A DNA stretch of 64,000 nucleotides, from NCBI GenBank assembly GCA_021234155.1, contig JAJEKV010000014.1, forward strand, positions 13,938,494 through 14,002,493, read 5' to 3'. A program made the translations under genes and the position numbers. The DNA comes from Isoetes taiwanensis (Eukaryota > Streptophyta > Lycopodiopsida > Isoetales > Isoetaceae). Of this stretch, positions 35,134-45,848 are shown in pieces. The notes beneath the pieces were generated by a model. The model had not been told where the DNA came from. It searched no databases and worked only from the letters and a program-made list of their open reading frames with translations. How positions within the stretch are numbered: the stretch's first letter is position 1; each line of letters opens with the position of its first letter.

Positions 35134-36813
35134 AAAATGTACAGCTTTGTGGACGTTGGACAGTCCCATCCCTCCCTGTATTTTGGACTATCCTTGGAAG
35201 ATTCTTCTGCATGGCAATACCACAAAGTTGCTTGGTATCCCAGTTGGAATTCATGTCTCTGCTTCAGATGCTTGGGATGAAATCATTAGTGGGTTGCAAA
35301 AGCACTTGTTTTGGTGGAATACAGCTAAACTGTCCATGCCCGGTAGAATCACTGTGGCTAAATGTGTTCTTAGTAATACTCATGTCTACATGGCGTCTGC
35401 TTTACTAGCTCCGCAGTAAGATGGAGGAGATTGTGCGTATCGTCAAAATTTTATTTGGGGTGGAAATGAGTTAGGAGCAAAGGGTCAAGGTAGCTTGGGC
35501 GAAATGCATTAGACCTAAGGCACCGGGTGGTCTTGGTATGTTGGATTTTCACCTCCAAAGCAAGGTGATGATATCAAAGTTCATTTGGAGGATTTTCATT
35601 GGTAAGGATGATTCTCCTGGCTCGAGGTTGTTGGTGCGGTCGATTCAAAGATTGTCTCCCATTTCATAAGGCCTCCATTAAGCCCCTCCTTCCTTGGGCT
35701 TTGCTTTATCATATGCATCCGTAACCTAATGCTTCTCCCTTTCTAAAGGGGTTGCTTATGACTTGGGACACCGTCGTCTCTTTTCCATATTAATCCCGAG
35801 GCATGTCTTGATTTGTCCACTCCATCTTTGGTGGATTCCTTTGCGTGACACTCCGCAGAATGTGCCTCTAAGTGTGGTTGTTCATCCAAAGACACAACGA
35901 CGATGGGTAGCAGCTGGTATCAATACTATTGCAGCTTGGTATGAGTCTGATCATCTCATGTCATGGGAAGCATTTAGAACAAAGTTCTTGTTGTACGATG
36001 GGACGAGTAACTGGAATCATATTGCTGCATTGTTGCCACAGGATTCTGGTCCACAGATTGAGGTAGTCATATGGGGTTGCCATCAGGATATCCAGCCAGG
36101 GCGGTTTGTGTCTTCTGTGTATAAATTGCTTGTGCATTCTGAAATCCTGCCTCCATCTAATAGATGGCATCTTCGTGTCCCTCGACCACGATGGAAAAGT
36201 GTTTGGATATGGGTATGGGATAAGTCGCTTCACCCCAAAGTAGTAGTTTTGTGGTGGCAAGTGATCCATAGATGCCTCGAGTCAACAGGTTAGTCCATAA
36301 AATGGATAATCGGATTTCGAGCTCGCCTTTTATGCCAAAGAAGGGTTGAGAGTATTGAGCATTGTTTTTCTTGTGTGAGAGGCTTCGGGGCATGGTCTTG
36401 GTTGTTGACCCTTTTGGCATCGTCTCGATCTAGCCAGCAAATTTTGCTTGCTATCTATCCCGATGCTTGGCCCAAACAACGGAAACGAAGCTTTCATCTC
36501 GCATGTGGTCGGCTTTTTATGGTCAACTGGAAGAGAAGGAGGTTGTCTATCTTTAAGGGCATAGATACTGCAGATGAGGTTGTTCTTCAGTGGGCGCAAG
36601 ATAAAATTGTTATGGCTTACAATTGTTCTTCTCTTGATCAAGAGAAGAAAGTACTGATCTGGCATACTTACCTTCAGATTCATTCTTTTGCATAGGCAGG
36701 TGGTTGTGCTCAGTTGGATCGGTTTGTCCACTGGGGTTATAATCCTGTCTTTGCATTTATGTTGCTCTGGTTTCTAGTTGGTGAATAAAGCTTGACGTCC
36801 TTCAAAAAAAAAA
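35134..36813 (+). mobile_element. 5'-truncated LINE (poly-A, zf-RVT family) inserted in outer gypsy pol
   Basis: The plus strand encodes TKLLGIPVGIHVSASDAWDE, ISGLQKHLFWWNTAKLSMPG and RITVAKCVLSNTHVYMASAL, then GLGMLDFHLQSKVMISKFIW, then VWIWVWDKSLHPKVVVLWWQ (zf-RVT region, about 36200-36260). It ends in a 12-15 base A run at 36804-36815. Several frameshifts occur, for instance after 35418. The same family lies in minus orientation at 21021-22610. The reading of the gypsy gene resumes on both sides, which proves the insertion. Confidence 0.93.
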
Positions 36814-37101
36814 AACTTAGAAATGGGACTCGAAATATGAGCAAAATCTGGAATATACATCCTAAGGAAACTTGTCATACCAATAAAACTCTTAACCTGC
36901 TTTAGATTCTTGGGAGGTGCTAGCTTTTTGAGGGCTTCAATCTTATCTTGAGCAACTTGAATACCTTGGTTGGATACTTCATGTCCTAAGAGCTGTCGTT
37001 TTGATGCAAAAAAGATGCATTTCTTTGGATCTAGATTAACTCCTGCATAGAGAACAAATCTTTGCAAGTAATTCCACATGATTAGTAGGATTAGAGCCTA
37101 G
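36814..37101 (-). pseudogene. Outer gypsy pol, RT thumb and connection, cut by the LINE
   Basis: The minus strand from 37079 reads MWNYLQRFVLYAGVNLDPKK, FASKRQLLGHEVSNQGIQVA and NLKQVKSFIGMTSFLRMYIP, the post-catalytic RT region (LGHxVSxxGI, then the FLGxxxxYRxFI-like motif). It runs into the LINE at 36813 and continues beyond 35117. Confidence 0.88.
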
Positions 37102-38778
37102 TCAAAGATCATCTAGATACACCATGAACTCTTCAGCAGACATTGATTTGAAAATAACATCCATTGCCCTTTGGAAGGTAGCTGGAGCATTCATTAAACC
37201 AAACGGCATTCTTTTCATAGCATATGTGCCCCGGGGAGTGATAAATGAAGTCTTTGGCTGATCCCCCTCTTTGATGCTGATCTGATTAAACCCTGAGAAA
37301 CCATCTAAAAATGAATACATGTCTTTCCATGCAACAGCATACAGAATTTCTTCTAAAAAAGGCAAAGGATAACAATCTTTTATGGTAGCTTTGTTTAGGT
37401 CTCGATAATCTATGCAAATTCTCAAAGCACCATTCTTCTTTTCAACTGGAACAATGCATGACACCCATTCAGGATTAATAATTTCCACAATAACACCTGC
37501 ATCCAACATCTTATGCAATTCATCTTTAATTAGATCTAAAAGTGAAGCATTGATCCTTCTTAATTTTTGAAAAACAGGTTTACATCCCTCTTTGATCTTG
37601 ATCTCAAATTGACATACCTCTTCTTTAATACCAATGAGTTCAGAGTAATCCCAAGCAAACACATCACTTCTTTCTTCAAAGAATTTGGTGATCTCTTCCT
37701 TGTTTTGTGTATCAAAGAGGTCTCCCACAAACAGAGTCCTTTGCTGGCCATGTTTGTTGATAATGACTTCATTAGTTGCTTCCTCTTGTGATGCATTTAT
37801 GACTAATATGGGGCAAAATTTGTTAGCCTCGTCTTCATCAAGATCTTCTTCTGGTATAGCTCCTTCAGCTAGATATGTCATTAAGGTATCTCTGCACAAA
37901 GCATCAGCTTCCCAATTCTGCTCCCTTGGGACATGAGTAATTTTCCAAGAAGTAAAATGAACAAGCATTCCCATTACCTGGTTTCTTAGAGACTCCATAT
38001 CAGCATTCTTGGCCTGATATTCACCACTAAACTGTCTGCAAACCAATTGAGAATCTCCATAAATGTGTATGATTGAAATGTCCATAGCCTTAGCTTCTTG
38101 GAGCTCTGCAATCAAAGCTTTATACTCTGCTACATTGGAAGTTATTTGGGGAAAGATTCTTACTACTTTGGCCAAAAGTTTATTGGAAGTATCCTTTAAT
38201 GTAGCTGCAGATGAAGCCACATTTAGTTTCTTTGAAATCCCTCCATCAAACCATAGACATCCTTCCTTACCATTCTCAAAAGGTAGTGCACATTCCCTAA
38301 CCAAGGGGATCAAATCACACTTCTTTGTTCTGGGGGTTGCTAAACTGTAAGATCCTAAAGGCTCCTCTATTAGCAATTCTTTAATGAAATGTACCTCTTT
38401 CTTGGAGCCATAGGAAGCATCCTGGTTGTAGATTGTAGCCACCTGGGAACCATTTGAAATGGTACATCTCCCTTGAGACCAGACTGGCCTAGCATCAACT
38501 GTAGCCATCCATCTTCTTCCCAGCAAGAGATCGTATATATCTGCATCTTCTTCCAGATCCTCAAAAGCTACAACAACAAAGTTGACAGCTACAATAATAC
38601 CTTCAGTGTTAACAGGAACTTTGGTCACAATACCAACTGGTGCTATTTTAGCATTAGAAAAGGATTTTAACAAAACAGATGATCTTTTATCTATCTCGAG
38701 TCCGGCATGATATTTAGGGGTGACCCACCATCCAGCAACACATTGGAAAAAGAGTACCCTCCTAGAGTAGCTGAACAC
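37102..38778 (-). pseudogene. Outer gypsy pol, 5' part: protease end, archaeal-type RNase H, reverse transcriptase
   Basis: An open stretch of 558 codons. Residues about 60-95 are protease-like (DIYDLLLGRRWMATVDA). Residues about 172-300 are a complete archaeal-type RNase H with acidic residues D178 (CLWFDGGISKK), E218 (NVAEYKALIAE), D242 (YGDSQLVCRQ) and D292 (NWEADAL). Residues about 400-558 are the reverse transcriptase: RICIDYRDLNKATIKDCYPL, KRMPFGLMNAPATFQRAMDV and the catalytic FMVYLDDL, where the frame closes. The order RNase H before RT is unusual, since plant Tat elements carry the archaeal-type RNase H after RT. The start Met is not the biological start, because the protein continues from gag by a frame change near 38700. 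Confidence 0.93.
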
Positions 38779-40300
38779 ATAAATGCACCTGGATCTTCCT
38801 CGTTTGGAGCCAAAATGAGATTAGTAGCATCTGCAAAACTTACACAAGCCACTGCCTCACTAGAGGTAGTTTGTTGCAATAATTTTTTCCTATAATTGGG
38901 TGCAATCTTTAATAAAGTAAATAAGTCTACACTTACTTTAGAATTTTTTAGCAAAACATCTAATTCATCAAGGCCTTGATCTTTCTTACCATACTTTTGT
39001 TGAGGAGGTGGGGCTATTTCTTGAGAAGGAACTTCTGTAACAGAAGCTGGTGGTATTGTTGGCCTCCTTGAATTTTCTGGAACATGTCTACTGGATTCAG
39101 CAGGTCTATGGACCTCTCCCATGCTTCTGGTCTGTACTACCATTATTTCTTCAGTCTTTGGCATTTCTGTAGCCTGCACAAACCTTATAGAGCTAGTAGA
39201 CTTAGTAAACCTTACATGGGGAGTTGTTTCAGATTTCTTTTCTCTTTCTTGCTTAGCAAAATACTCCTTGACAGAACACCTAATATCAATGTGACCAATT
39301 TCCTTACAAAAAGTACAAATTGGACACTCTCTGCCAAAATGACCTTTCCTTTTGCATTTAGGGCACACTTGCCAATAGCAGATATCAGCTGGATGTGAAG
39401 TTCTATTGCAATGGATACATTCAGGATAAGTTTTACCTGCCCTGCTTGTTTTGAGCTCCACAAATTGTTTGGTCACCTCTGCTAAAGCTTCAGTTACCTT
39501 TGTCAAGTCTGCTTTAACTTCTAAAATTTGAGAGTCAGCTTCTTCATCTTTGGCCTTTTTCTTCTCTTTATGCACAGCATAGATGGGGACAGAATGGTGA
39601 GGTTCATAAGGGCCATCAATGGCATCAGGGTAGAAGAGGTCATGATGAAAGCTATTGTGTTTTTCTGGTAGGATAGAAAGCATCTTGGTCAACTCAGTTG
39701 TTTTGGCAAAGACCTTGTAAATGGAATCAAAACCTTCAGCAGCTTGAATCTTGATAAGTTTTCTTTGAACTTCTGGTCTAGAAGATAGGCCCTTAATAAA
39801 AGAGGACACTAAAAAGAGCGTGGGGATGGTGACTTGGCATTTCTGGCACCTATTCATGAAGGTGTTGAACCTCTCCTTGTATTGACTAACACTTTCACCT
39901 GCATAAATAGAGAAATTTTGCAATTCATTAACAAGATCCTTGGGAGCAGCAAGTTTTCCAAACTTGCGTGACAAGGTCATCCCATAAGTTTCTCATAAGT
40001 CAGCCAAGCACCAGCCTCACTCTCCTCCTTAAAACACTTCTCAAACTGTGAAAACTTACACCCCTTTTTAAAACCATAATCCCTGTAGTAATCTTCAAAA
40101 GTTCTCAAAAAAGTATTAGCACTCATGCTGGAATCAAAAGTAGGCAATGGAATAGGAACATTCAACTCAGACTGATAAGGCATGCTCTGGAGTAATCCAG
40201 TTGAAAAAGTTGGGGGGAGAGACCTATCTCTGCAGTGTTTTGATGCTTCCTGATCTTCTAGTGGTTCTTGTTCTGCTGGAAATTTCTGTTTTGGAGCCAT
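38691..40300 (-). pseudogene. Outer gypsy gag with zinc knuckles and protease start
   Basis: 40300-39977 starts MAPKQKFPAEQEP and carries LPTFDSSMSANTFLRTFEDY. A second frame (39980-38691) overlaps by ATGA and continues the capsid region (SVSQYKERFNTFMNRCQKCQ, FIKGLSSRPEVQRKLIKIQA). Zinc-knuckle-like cysteines follow: CPKCKRKGHFGREC (CX2CX4HX4C) and CTFCKEIGHIDIRC. The end, NVLLDGGSPLNIMPDS, is the protease active-site strand with DGG. The frame shift at 39978 could be decay or translational. I favour decay because nothing slippery is visible there. Confidence 0.88.
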
Positions 40301-40320
40301 GAGTTCTCGAGATCCAAGTA

Positions 40321-40340
40321 GGATCTCGGTAGGACCTCCA
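40321..40340 (-). other. Primer binding site, tRNA-Gln-like
   Basis: Three bases inside the 5' LTR, the plus strand reads ggatctcggtaggacctcca, ending in CCA like a tRNA 3' end. From memory of tRNA families it fits tRNA-Gln (CTCGGTGGGACCT-CCA) with one difference. Confidence 0.7.
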
Positions 40341-40343
40341 AGA

Positions 40344-41856
40344 TGTTGACCCTCAACCTGGCTTTAAAGGTCAACCACAATAAGCCAACTTGAGTTGGAA
40401 CCCAATTTGGGGTTAGGACCTCCAGATCACATAAGGTGATCAGTCTTTGCAAGACAAATCGAGCTAAGAATCCAAAAACTCAAAGTTTCATACCTTTCCC
40501 ATTTCTAGAAAATGGGACCTTGACTCAAATTGGTATAGCAGTTGATAATGGATTGGGTCTTTGGGTCAGATGCTTTTAACTGACACAAAACAGTTATATG
40601 AATCCAATGGTGTGGTCCCTGACCAAGTCAGATCATAATCCTGAGAGATATTCAAGCTTAAAGTGGGGTAAAAAATTGGTCAATAGAGGTCAAACTGGAA
40701 AGCAATGATCAGAAAAAAGGATCTAGAGTTTCTGACTACTTTTTTGAAAATTTTCAAAGCCAATGTGTGACAAGGGTAGTAAAGAATGGAGGCATGAGAT
40801 CAAATCTCCATTTAAATGCTCAGAGGTAATTTTTTGCACTCAGATTTGACAAAATACAGTCAAGAACAGTCAAAGCAGAATGCAAGATTTTCTAACTTGA
40901 GTTGTGGATGATATTTTTTTATTTTCTCAAAGCATATAGGTCTTAGATATATCAAGAATTGATGGCAACTGGATCAAAAGCAATTGGAAGCATAGGGGAA
41001 TTTACTGTAGGATTTTTTGAAAGACAAAATTGTTAAGAATCATATCAGAGACAACTTTTTCAACTTGGCAATAAATTTTCATTGATGTGGGGATAAATAA
41101 ATCGCAATAGTAATGAATAGTGGTGTTTCAACACCTCAGATGCTGGAGGATATCAATCACAGGTCATAAAATAATTTTAGAAGATAATATCAATCAAATC
41201 TTTGCAAATCTGATCGAGGAGTGCTCAAGGACTTCAAGAATCCTTCAAATCATGCTTAGCATTGGTCAATGTCGGATTTGAGCGCTTCTGGACCTTCAAA
41301 AAAGTATTTTTTGTCGAATCCCCTGTATATAGCTTAGTTTTCAAATGATTTCTCAATCTTAGCCTTAATTTATGGGTTCATTTGATTCCTAGAGGGCGGG
41401 AGGATAGGAATAGGTAGGTTGCGAGGTTAATGGAGCCAAATCCGGCATGATTCGAGCTAGAAACTCAGTTTTTAGGGTTCTCGACCATATTTTTCGTGAA
41501 AATGGCGCGATACGGTTCCCGTATTTTTGAGGGTATATCCCCAGAATATGCTGTATTTTGGCATTTTAGAAATTCTCGAGCATGGTTTTAAAGATCTTTC
41601 TAAAAATAATCAAGGAATCCTTGGAGACTTTTGAGACCATGGGAATTTTACACACTTGGGAGGGAATCATAGAATATTCTAGGGCCTCTTTAGGTCTTAA
41701 CGTGGGGATATCACATGGGGACACGTGTATACATGAGAGCTCATAGAAAAAATGGGATATGAACCATGTGGAAATGGAAGAACTATGAAGCAATGGTAAG
41801 GATGAAAAATGGGGTTAAGGATATTTGCAAGAAAAAGGAGTAATGATAAAGCCAAC
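40344..41856 (-). repeat. 5' LTR of the outer gypsy element, first part
   Basis: Matches 30204-31702 nearly base for base, with about 15 extra bases near 40947-40961 (atatcaagaattg). Broken at ccaac by the chromovirus. It resumes at 55392. Confidence 0.93.
41852..41856. repeat. Target site duplication CCAAC of the chromovirus, left copy
   Basis: ccaac is repeated at 55387-55391, immediately after the other end of the chromovirus. The intact LTR at 31697 has it once. Confidence 0.93.
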
Positions 41857-43562
41857 TGTGATGCTCCCTGAATATATACGACCCCCGGCCGTATACATAC
41901 GGGGACTTTCCCCTCCCATGGCGACCATATCGCCACGAGCAGGGCCCTCCGTCTATCCCGGGCCATCTATAGAGAGATGCCCGAGTGAAGGACACGGAGA
42001 TGTCATTCGGCCCACGCCTTCAGTGGGACTCCTACGTCGCGGAAGCGTGAATACATGTTAGCACACAGCATAAATCATATATAAATAACCACCACGAAGG
42101 GTGGCGCATCCATCCAAATACCAACGGCAAAGAATATGCATCTAAACTAAGAAAACACCCCAAACCCCAGGTTCTACCCCCTGTTGAGACTCACAGTGAG
42201 GATAGGACGGCGGCTCGGCCTCAAGAGATCGCCAGACAGAGGTATAACCCGGCGTTGGCTGGCATAGAACATCGGCTAGGGTTGTCCACGCCATCCGCCC
42301 CTCCGCCTGCACACTTTGCGGATGGGTCGATTCACGCTATGGCCGCTATAGCCTTCCTGGAGACGCAGGGCTCGAGGTATCACCCTGAGCCTACTCCGGG
42401 TTCATGATGCCCCGGTCCGATGAGGCGGGTCGTGGAAGCGCCCCTTCCGGGGATCGCCCAGGGTTCCATGGGTGAGCTAGAGAGAATACGTGCCGCGCCA
42501 GCGACCCCCTCATTCATGCCCGACTTACTCACCCTAAATCTACTCAAAGTGCAAGATGCTCCATACGGATCACACCTTTACACCCGTGGGGTGTCGGACC
42601 CATACCCGGCCCTCACGTGACCCAGCTATCGCCTAGCCCCACCGTAGGAGTCTCGGGAGCCTTTTATGTTGGGTGCAAGACCCCACCCCCACTTCACCAC
42701 TGCGTCCCTTCTTTGGTGGTAAGCCAATCCATAGCATCTATGACCCGGTGGTCCCTTGTACACATGCCGCATCTAGTGGGATAATACAGGCCTCTATCTA
42801 GGAGCATACTACAATACATGGGCTCAGAGGTCTCTACCCCCCCGTAATCCCCCCCATTCCAAGAGTACTACTATGCAAAGAACTATCAATCCATCCTTTA
42901 AGAGCAAGATCAGAATCAGAAATAAAGAGAACTCACCTTTACAATCAAGGGTTAGTTCCTACAAGTAAACATAGAGAGAACAGAGAAACAAACACAACCA
43001 GTGCCCAACAGGGGCGCTACCCTAGAATTCACAAACTATCCTAGCCACCCACCTGAGTTCTGGCTGGACCCGTTACCATTGGGTGCTTCCATCTCCTGGG
43101 TCTTGGTGTTCAACTTCAGCTACACAGGTAAAAGTGCTTGGTATGGTGGCGCTCAGCTTGGCAGAGGTAGGCGCTCTGCTCCTGCTCCTTTTGGACGAAT
43201 TTTGGGAGTCAATTAGGGATAGGGATCAGGTTGACAGCCCAATTTGGAAGTCCCCATGCTGACCAATCGATTTAGGCCAGGTGGCGCCTTCCCAAAGCAT
43301 TAATTAATCTAATTGACCCATTTAATACCTTAATTCCCTAAATTATAGGTTATTATCTTTAATGATTTAATTAGCATAGCTAATTAAATCCCTTTTAGGT
43401 CAATCCCCTAGGTTACAATACCCCATGGTGGCGTACCTTTAGTGGTTGACGTGTCGGTATATTTATACGTATACCGTATAAATACGTTACTGGTGGCGTA
43501 CCTTTAGTGGTTGACGTGTCGGTATACGTTACGTATACCGTATAAATACATGGAACATCACA
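41857..43562 (-). repeat. 3' LTR of the chromovirus
   Basis: Starts tgtgatgctccctgaata and ends tacatggaacatcaca. It contains a local repeat of ggtggcgtacctttagtggt near 43430-43480 and 43490-43530 close to its right end. No gene is present. Confidence 0.93.
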
Positions 43563-43575
43563 TTCTCCCCTCCTT
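43563..43575 (-). other. Polypurine tract of the chromovirus
   Basis: The minus strand reads AAGGAGGGGAGAA directly before the 3' LTR, a textbook plus-strand primer. Confidence 0.85.
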
Positions 43576-44001
43576 AAAAATAATGCTGTCCTCAGCATTG
43601 GGGTTAGTTAATCAGAGACAGTTACTTAAAGAAACTGAATTAGGAAAGACTATACTTAAGAAAAGGGAGATAACTCATTATTTGAGACAGTAATACATTG
43701 AAGTTGAAAATATCAAAGTGCAAGCACCAAAGTGCATTTTACAAACTTATCATCAGAGAAAGTTCAAGGACCGAAGTCCGATTTGGAAACATCATAGACG
43801 ACGAAAATCACACATGTAAACAAAACGGATCTGAAAAAGTCGGGTCATCAGCAACCCTCTATACATGGGCAGGTCACGAACTGCTCACTGGCCTGCACAT
43901 GTCAATATATCAGTATATATCAATAATATAATTAGATTGTGATTGAAGGGACCACCCCCTATAAATAAAAGAAAATCTATCTACAAGGGAACTTATCATG
44001 T
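43576..44001 (-). other. Non-coding region between chromovirus pol and 3' LTR
   Basis: AT-rich, with no long frame on the element's strand. Confidence 0.5.
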
Positions 44002-44646
44002 CTATAGTTTGCAATTCATTGTGGCATAAGGAATGGTCAAGTTCCCATTATAGCCGAGATGAATGCAGCCTATCAACTGTATGCTTTCCAAGCAAATCGC
44101 GGTCATGTCAACATCAACAATACACCACGTCCTAGAGAACATGAAGGTGATCTCATCATCGGTAACTATTATTAGATACGATGCATCTACCCCTCTACTG
44201 CATGATTCGCGGCGAATCAAGCTTTCAAGCTTACCGCCAGGAGCGGGGTTGATAGCATCGTTGATGGTGCGGCCCTGAGATTCCCGCATGAAGTCCGGAT
44301 AGTGCTTGTCAAGGTCTATCTTCATCACCCAGGTAGCATCCTCAACTGGTAAGTGCTTCCACTTAACCAAGTATTGCAACATTTGAGTCCTTCTGGTTTG
44401 TTTATAAGCTCGATCAAGGAGAGCTTCAGGCACTATCTCCAGCTGCTCCTCTGTCATTTCTAGGAGGGTTGGGGTATCCAAAACCTCCTCTGGATCAGGG
44501 GTCTGTTGTTTCAGAAGACTCACGTGAAAGACCTTGTGGATCTTCAAGCGGGGTGGCAAATCCAAGCGATATGCCTGTTCTCCAAAGACGTTCAATAATC
44601 TTGAACGGCCCAGCCCATCCGGGTGCCAACTTCTTGCGATTACCAA
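44002..44646 (-). pseudogene. Chromovirus integrase end with chromodomain
   Basis: Residues about 20-48 are the integrase C-terminal region (AYRLDLPPRLKIHKVFHVSL). Residues about 69-119 are a chromodomain: EIVPEALLDRAYKQTRRTQM, QYLVKWKHLPVEDATW, HYPDF. The Trp of the aromatic cage is present, but the first aromatic position is Val, as in the group II type of plant chromoviruses by family knowledge. Chromodomains of this kind direct integration to marked chromatin. The frame joins integrase only through frame changes between 44646 and 44740. A tail of about 95 residues after the chromodomain is unusually long and may be read-through into non-coding sequence. Confidence 0.88.
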
Positions 44647-45715
44647 TCTTAAGCTTGGCTTGTTTTACTTTGATCTTAAGCCAAACCGATTAAGCCCACC
44701 GGAAGACTCGTGGGGTTACGTGCTTATCCGCTACACTCTTACCTCACGATTGCGTGCGCACTAGCAAGTAACCACCGAACTTCTTCAACCAAAGCTTGCA
44801 TTTCCAAGAGGAGTTGTTGAGAAACATCCACTTTAGAAACAGGGTTGTGCCATGTGTCTGGAGTAAGACATTGATATCCATAATTTATCATAAAGGGAGA
44901 CATTCTGGAAGACTCCTGTTTCATACTGTTATAGGCAAACTCTACCAGATAAATATAGTCAGCCCATTGTGATTGTTTACTCCACACATAACCGTAGCAT
45001 ATCCTCTATATAATACGATTGGTGCGTTACGCCCCGACCATCTGTTTGAGGATGATAGGCCGTACTCATAGCAAGCTTGGTCTGGATGGTGGTGAAGAAG
45101 TCTTTCCAGAATGCACTTACAAATTTGGGATCCCTGTCGGATACAATAACTCTTGGCATTCCGTGCAACCTGAAAATCTCCTTTGCAAATAGCAGGGCGG
45201 TGTCGAAGGCGGTGTCGGTGGTACGACATGGCAAGAAATGAGCCATTTTCGACAATTTGTCGACCACTACCATCAATGCATCATATCCACGGAGAGTACG
45301 TGGAAGGCCCACAATGAAGTCCATGGTTATCACCTCCCACTTTGCGTTGGGCACATCCAAAGGTTGCAACTCTCCTGGAACTCTTAATTGCTCAGCCTTG
45401 GTTTGTTGACACACCTGACACTGCTTAATATATCTAGCAATATCCTTCTTCATCGAAGGCCAAAAATAACTGGAGCGGATCTTAAAGTAGGTCTTCATAA
45501 AACCTGCATGTCCCGCTATAGGGCTGTTGTGTGTGTCATGGAGAATTAGCTTACGCACTCCTGAAGTCTCAGGTACACACAACTTATCCTTGTAATACAA
45601 CAAGTTGCCCTCTTTCTTATACGAACGGAAAGCTTCGCGTTCTTTGTCTGTGCGTGCTTCTTTAGTCAAACTACCCCAAACATCACAGAATTCGGGATCT
45701 GTGGCCAAGGTGTGT
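44647..45715 (-). pseudogene. Chromovirus integrase
   Basis: 45708-44977 encodes the zinc module (HDTHNSPIAGHAGFMKTYFK, CQVCQQTKAEQL) and the catalytic core (VITMDFIVGLPRTLRGYDAL, VVVDKLSKMAHFLPCRTTDT, VSDRDPKFVSAFWKDFF, MSTAYHPQTDG). The two Asp of DDE are present. The Glu region is lost in a frame change just after QTDG near 45030. 44987-44739 continues with QWADYIYLVEFAYNSMKQES, and another break separates it from the chromodomain frame. Confidence 0.92.
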
Positions 45716-45848
45716 CACATGTCCGATAGGACGCTGCCTTGTGGCGTGACGTTAAAATCTCTTCTTCTTCTTCTTCTTCTTCTTCTTCTTCTTCTTCTTC
45801 TTCTTCTTCTTCTTCTTCTTCTTCTTCTTCTTCTTCTTCTTCTTCTAT
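45713..45848 (+). mobile_element. Minimal LINE 3' tail with (TTC)n inside chromovirus pol
   Basis: tgtccgataggacgctgcct, then gtggcgtgacgttaaaat, then about 28 TTC units. This matches in order the 3' end of the microsatellite-tail LINEs at 29089, 57628 and 59716. It lies exactly where the RNase H frame stops matching and the integrase frame begins, and on minus the TTC units read as about 28 Glu codons. No clear target duplication was found. Confidence 0.7.
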
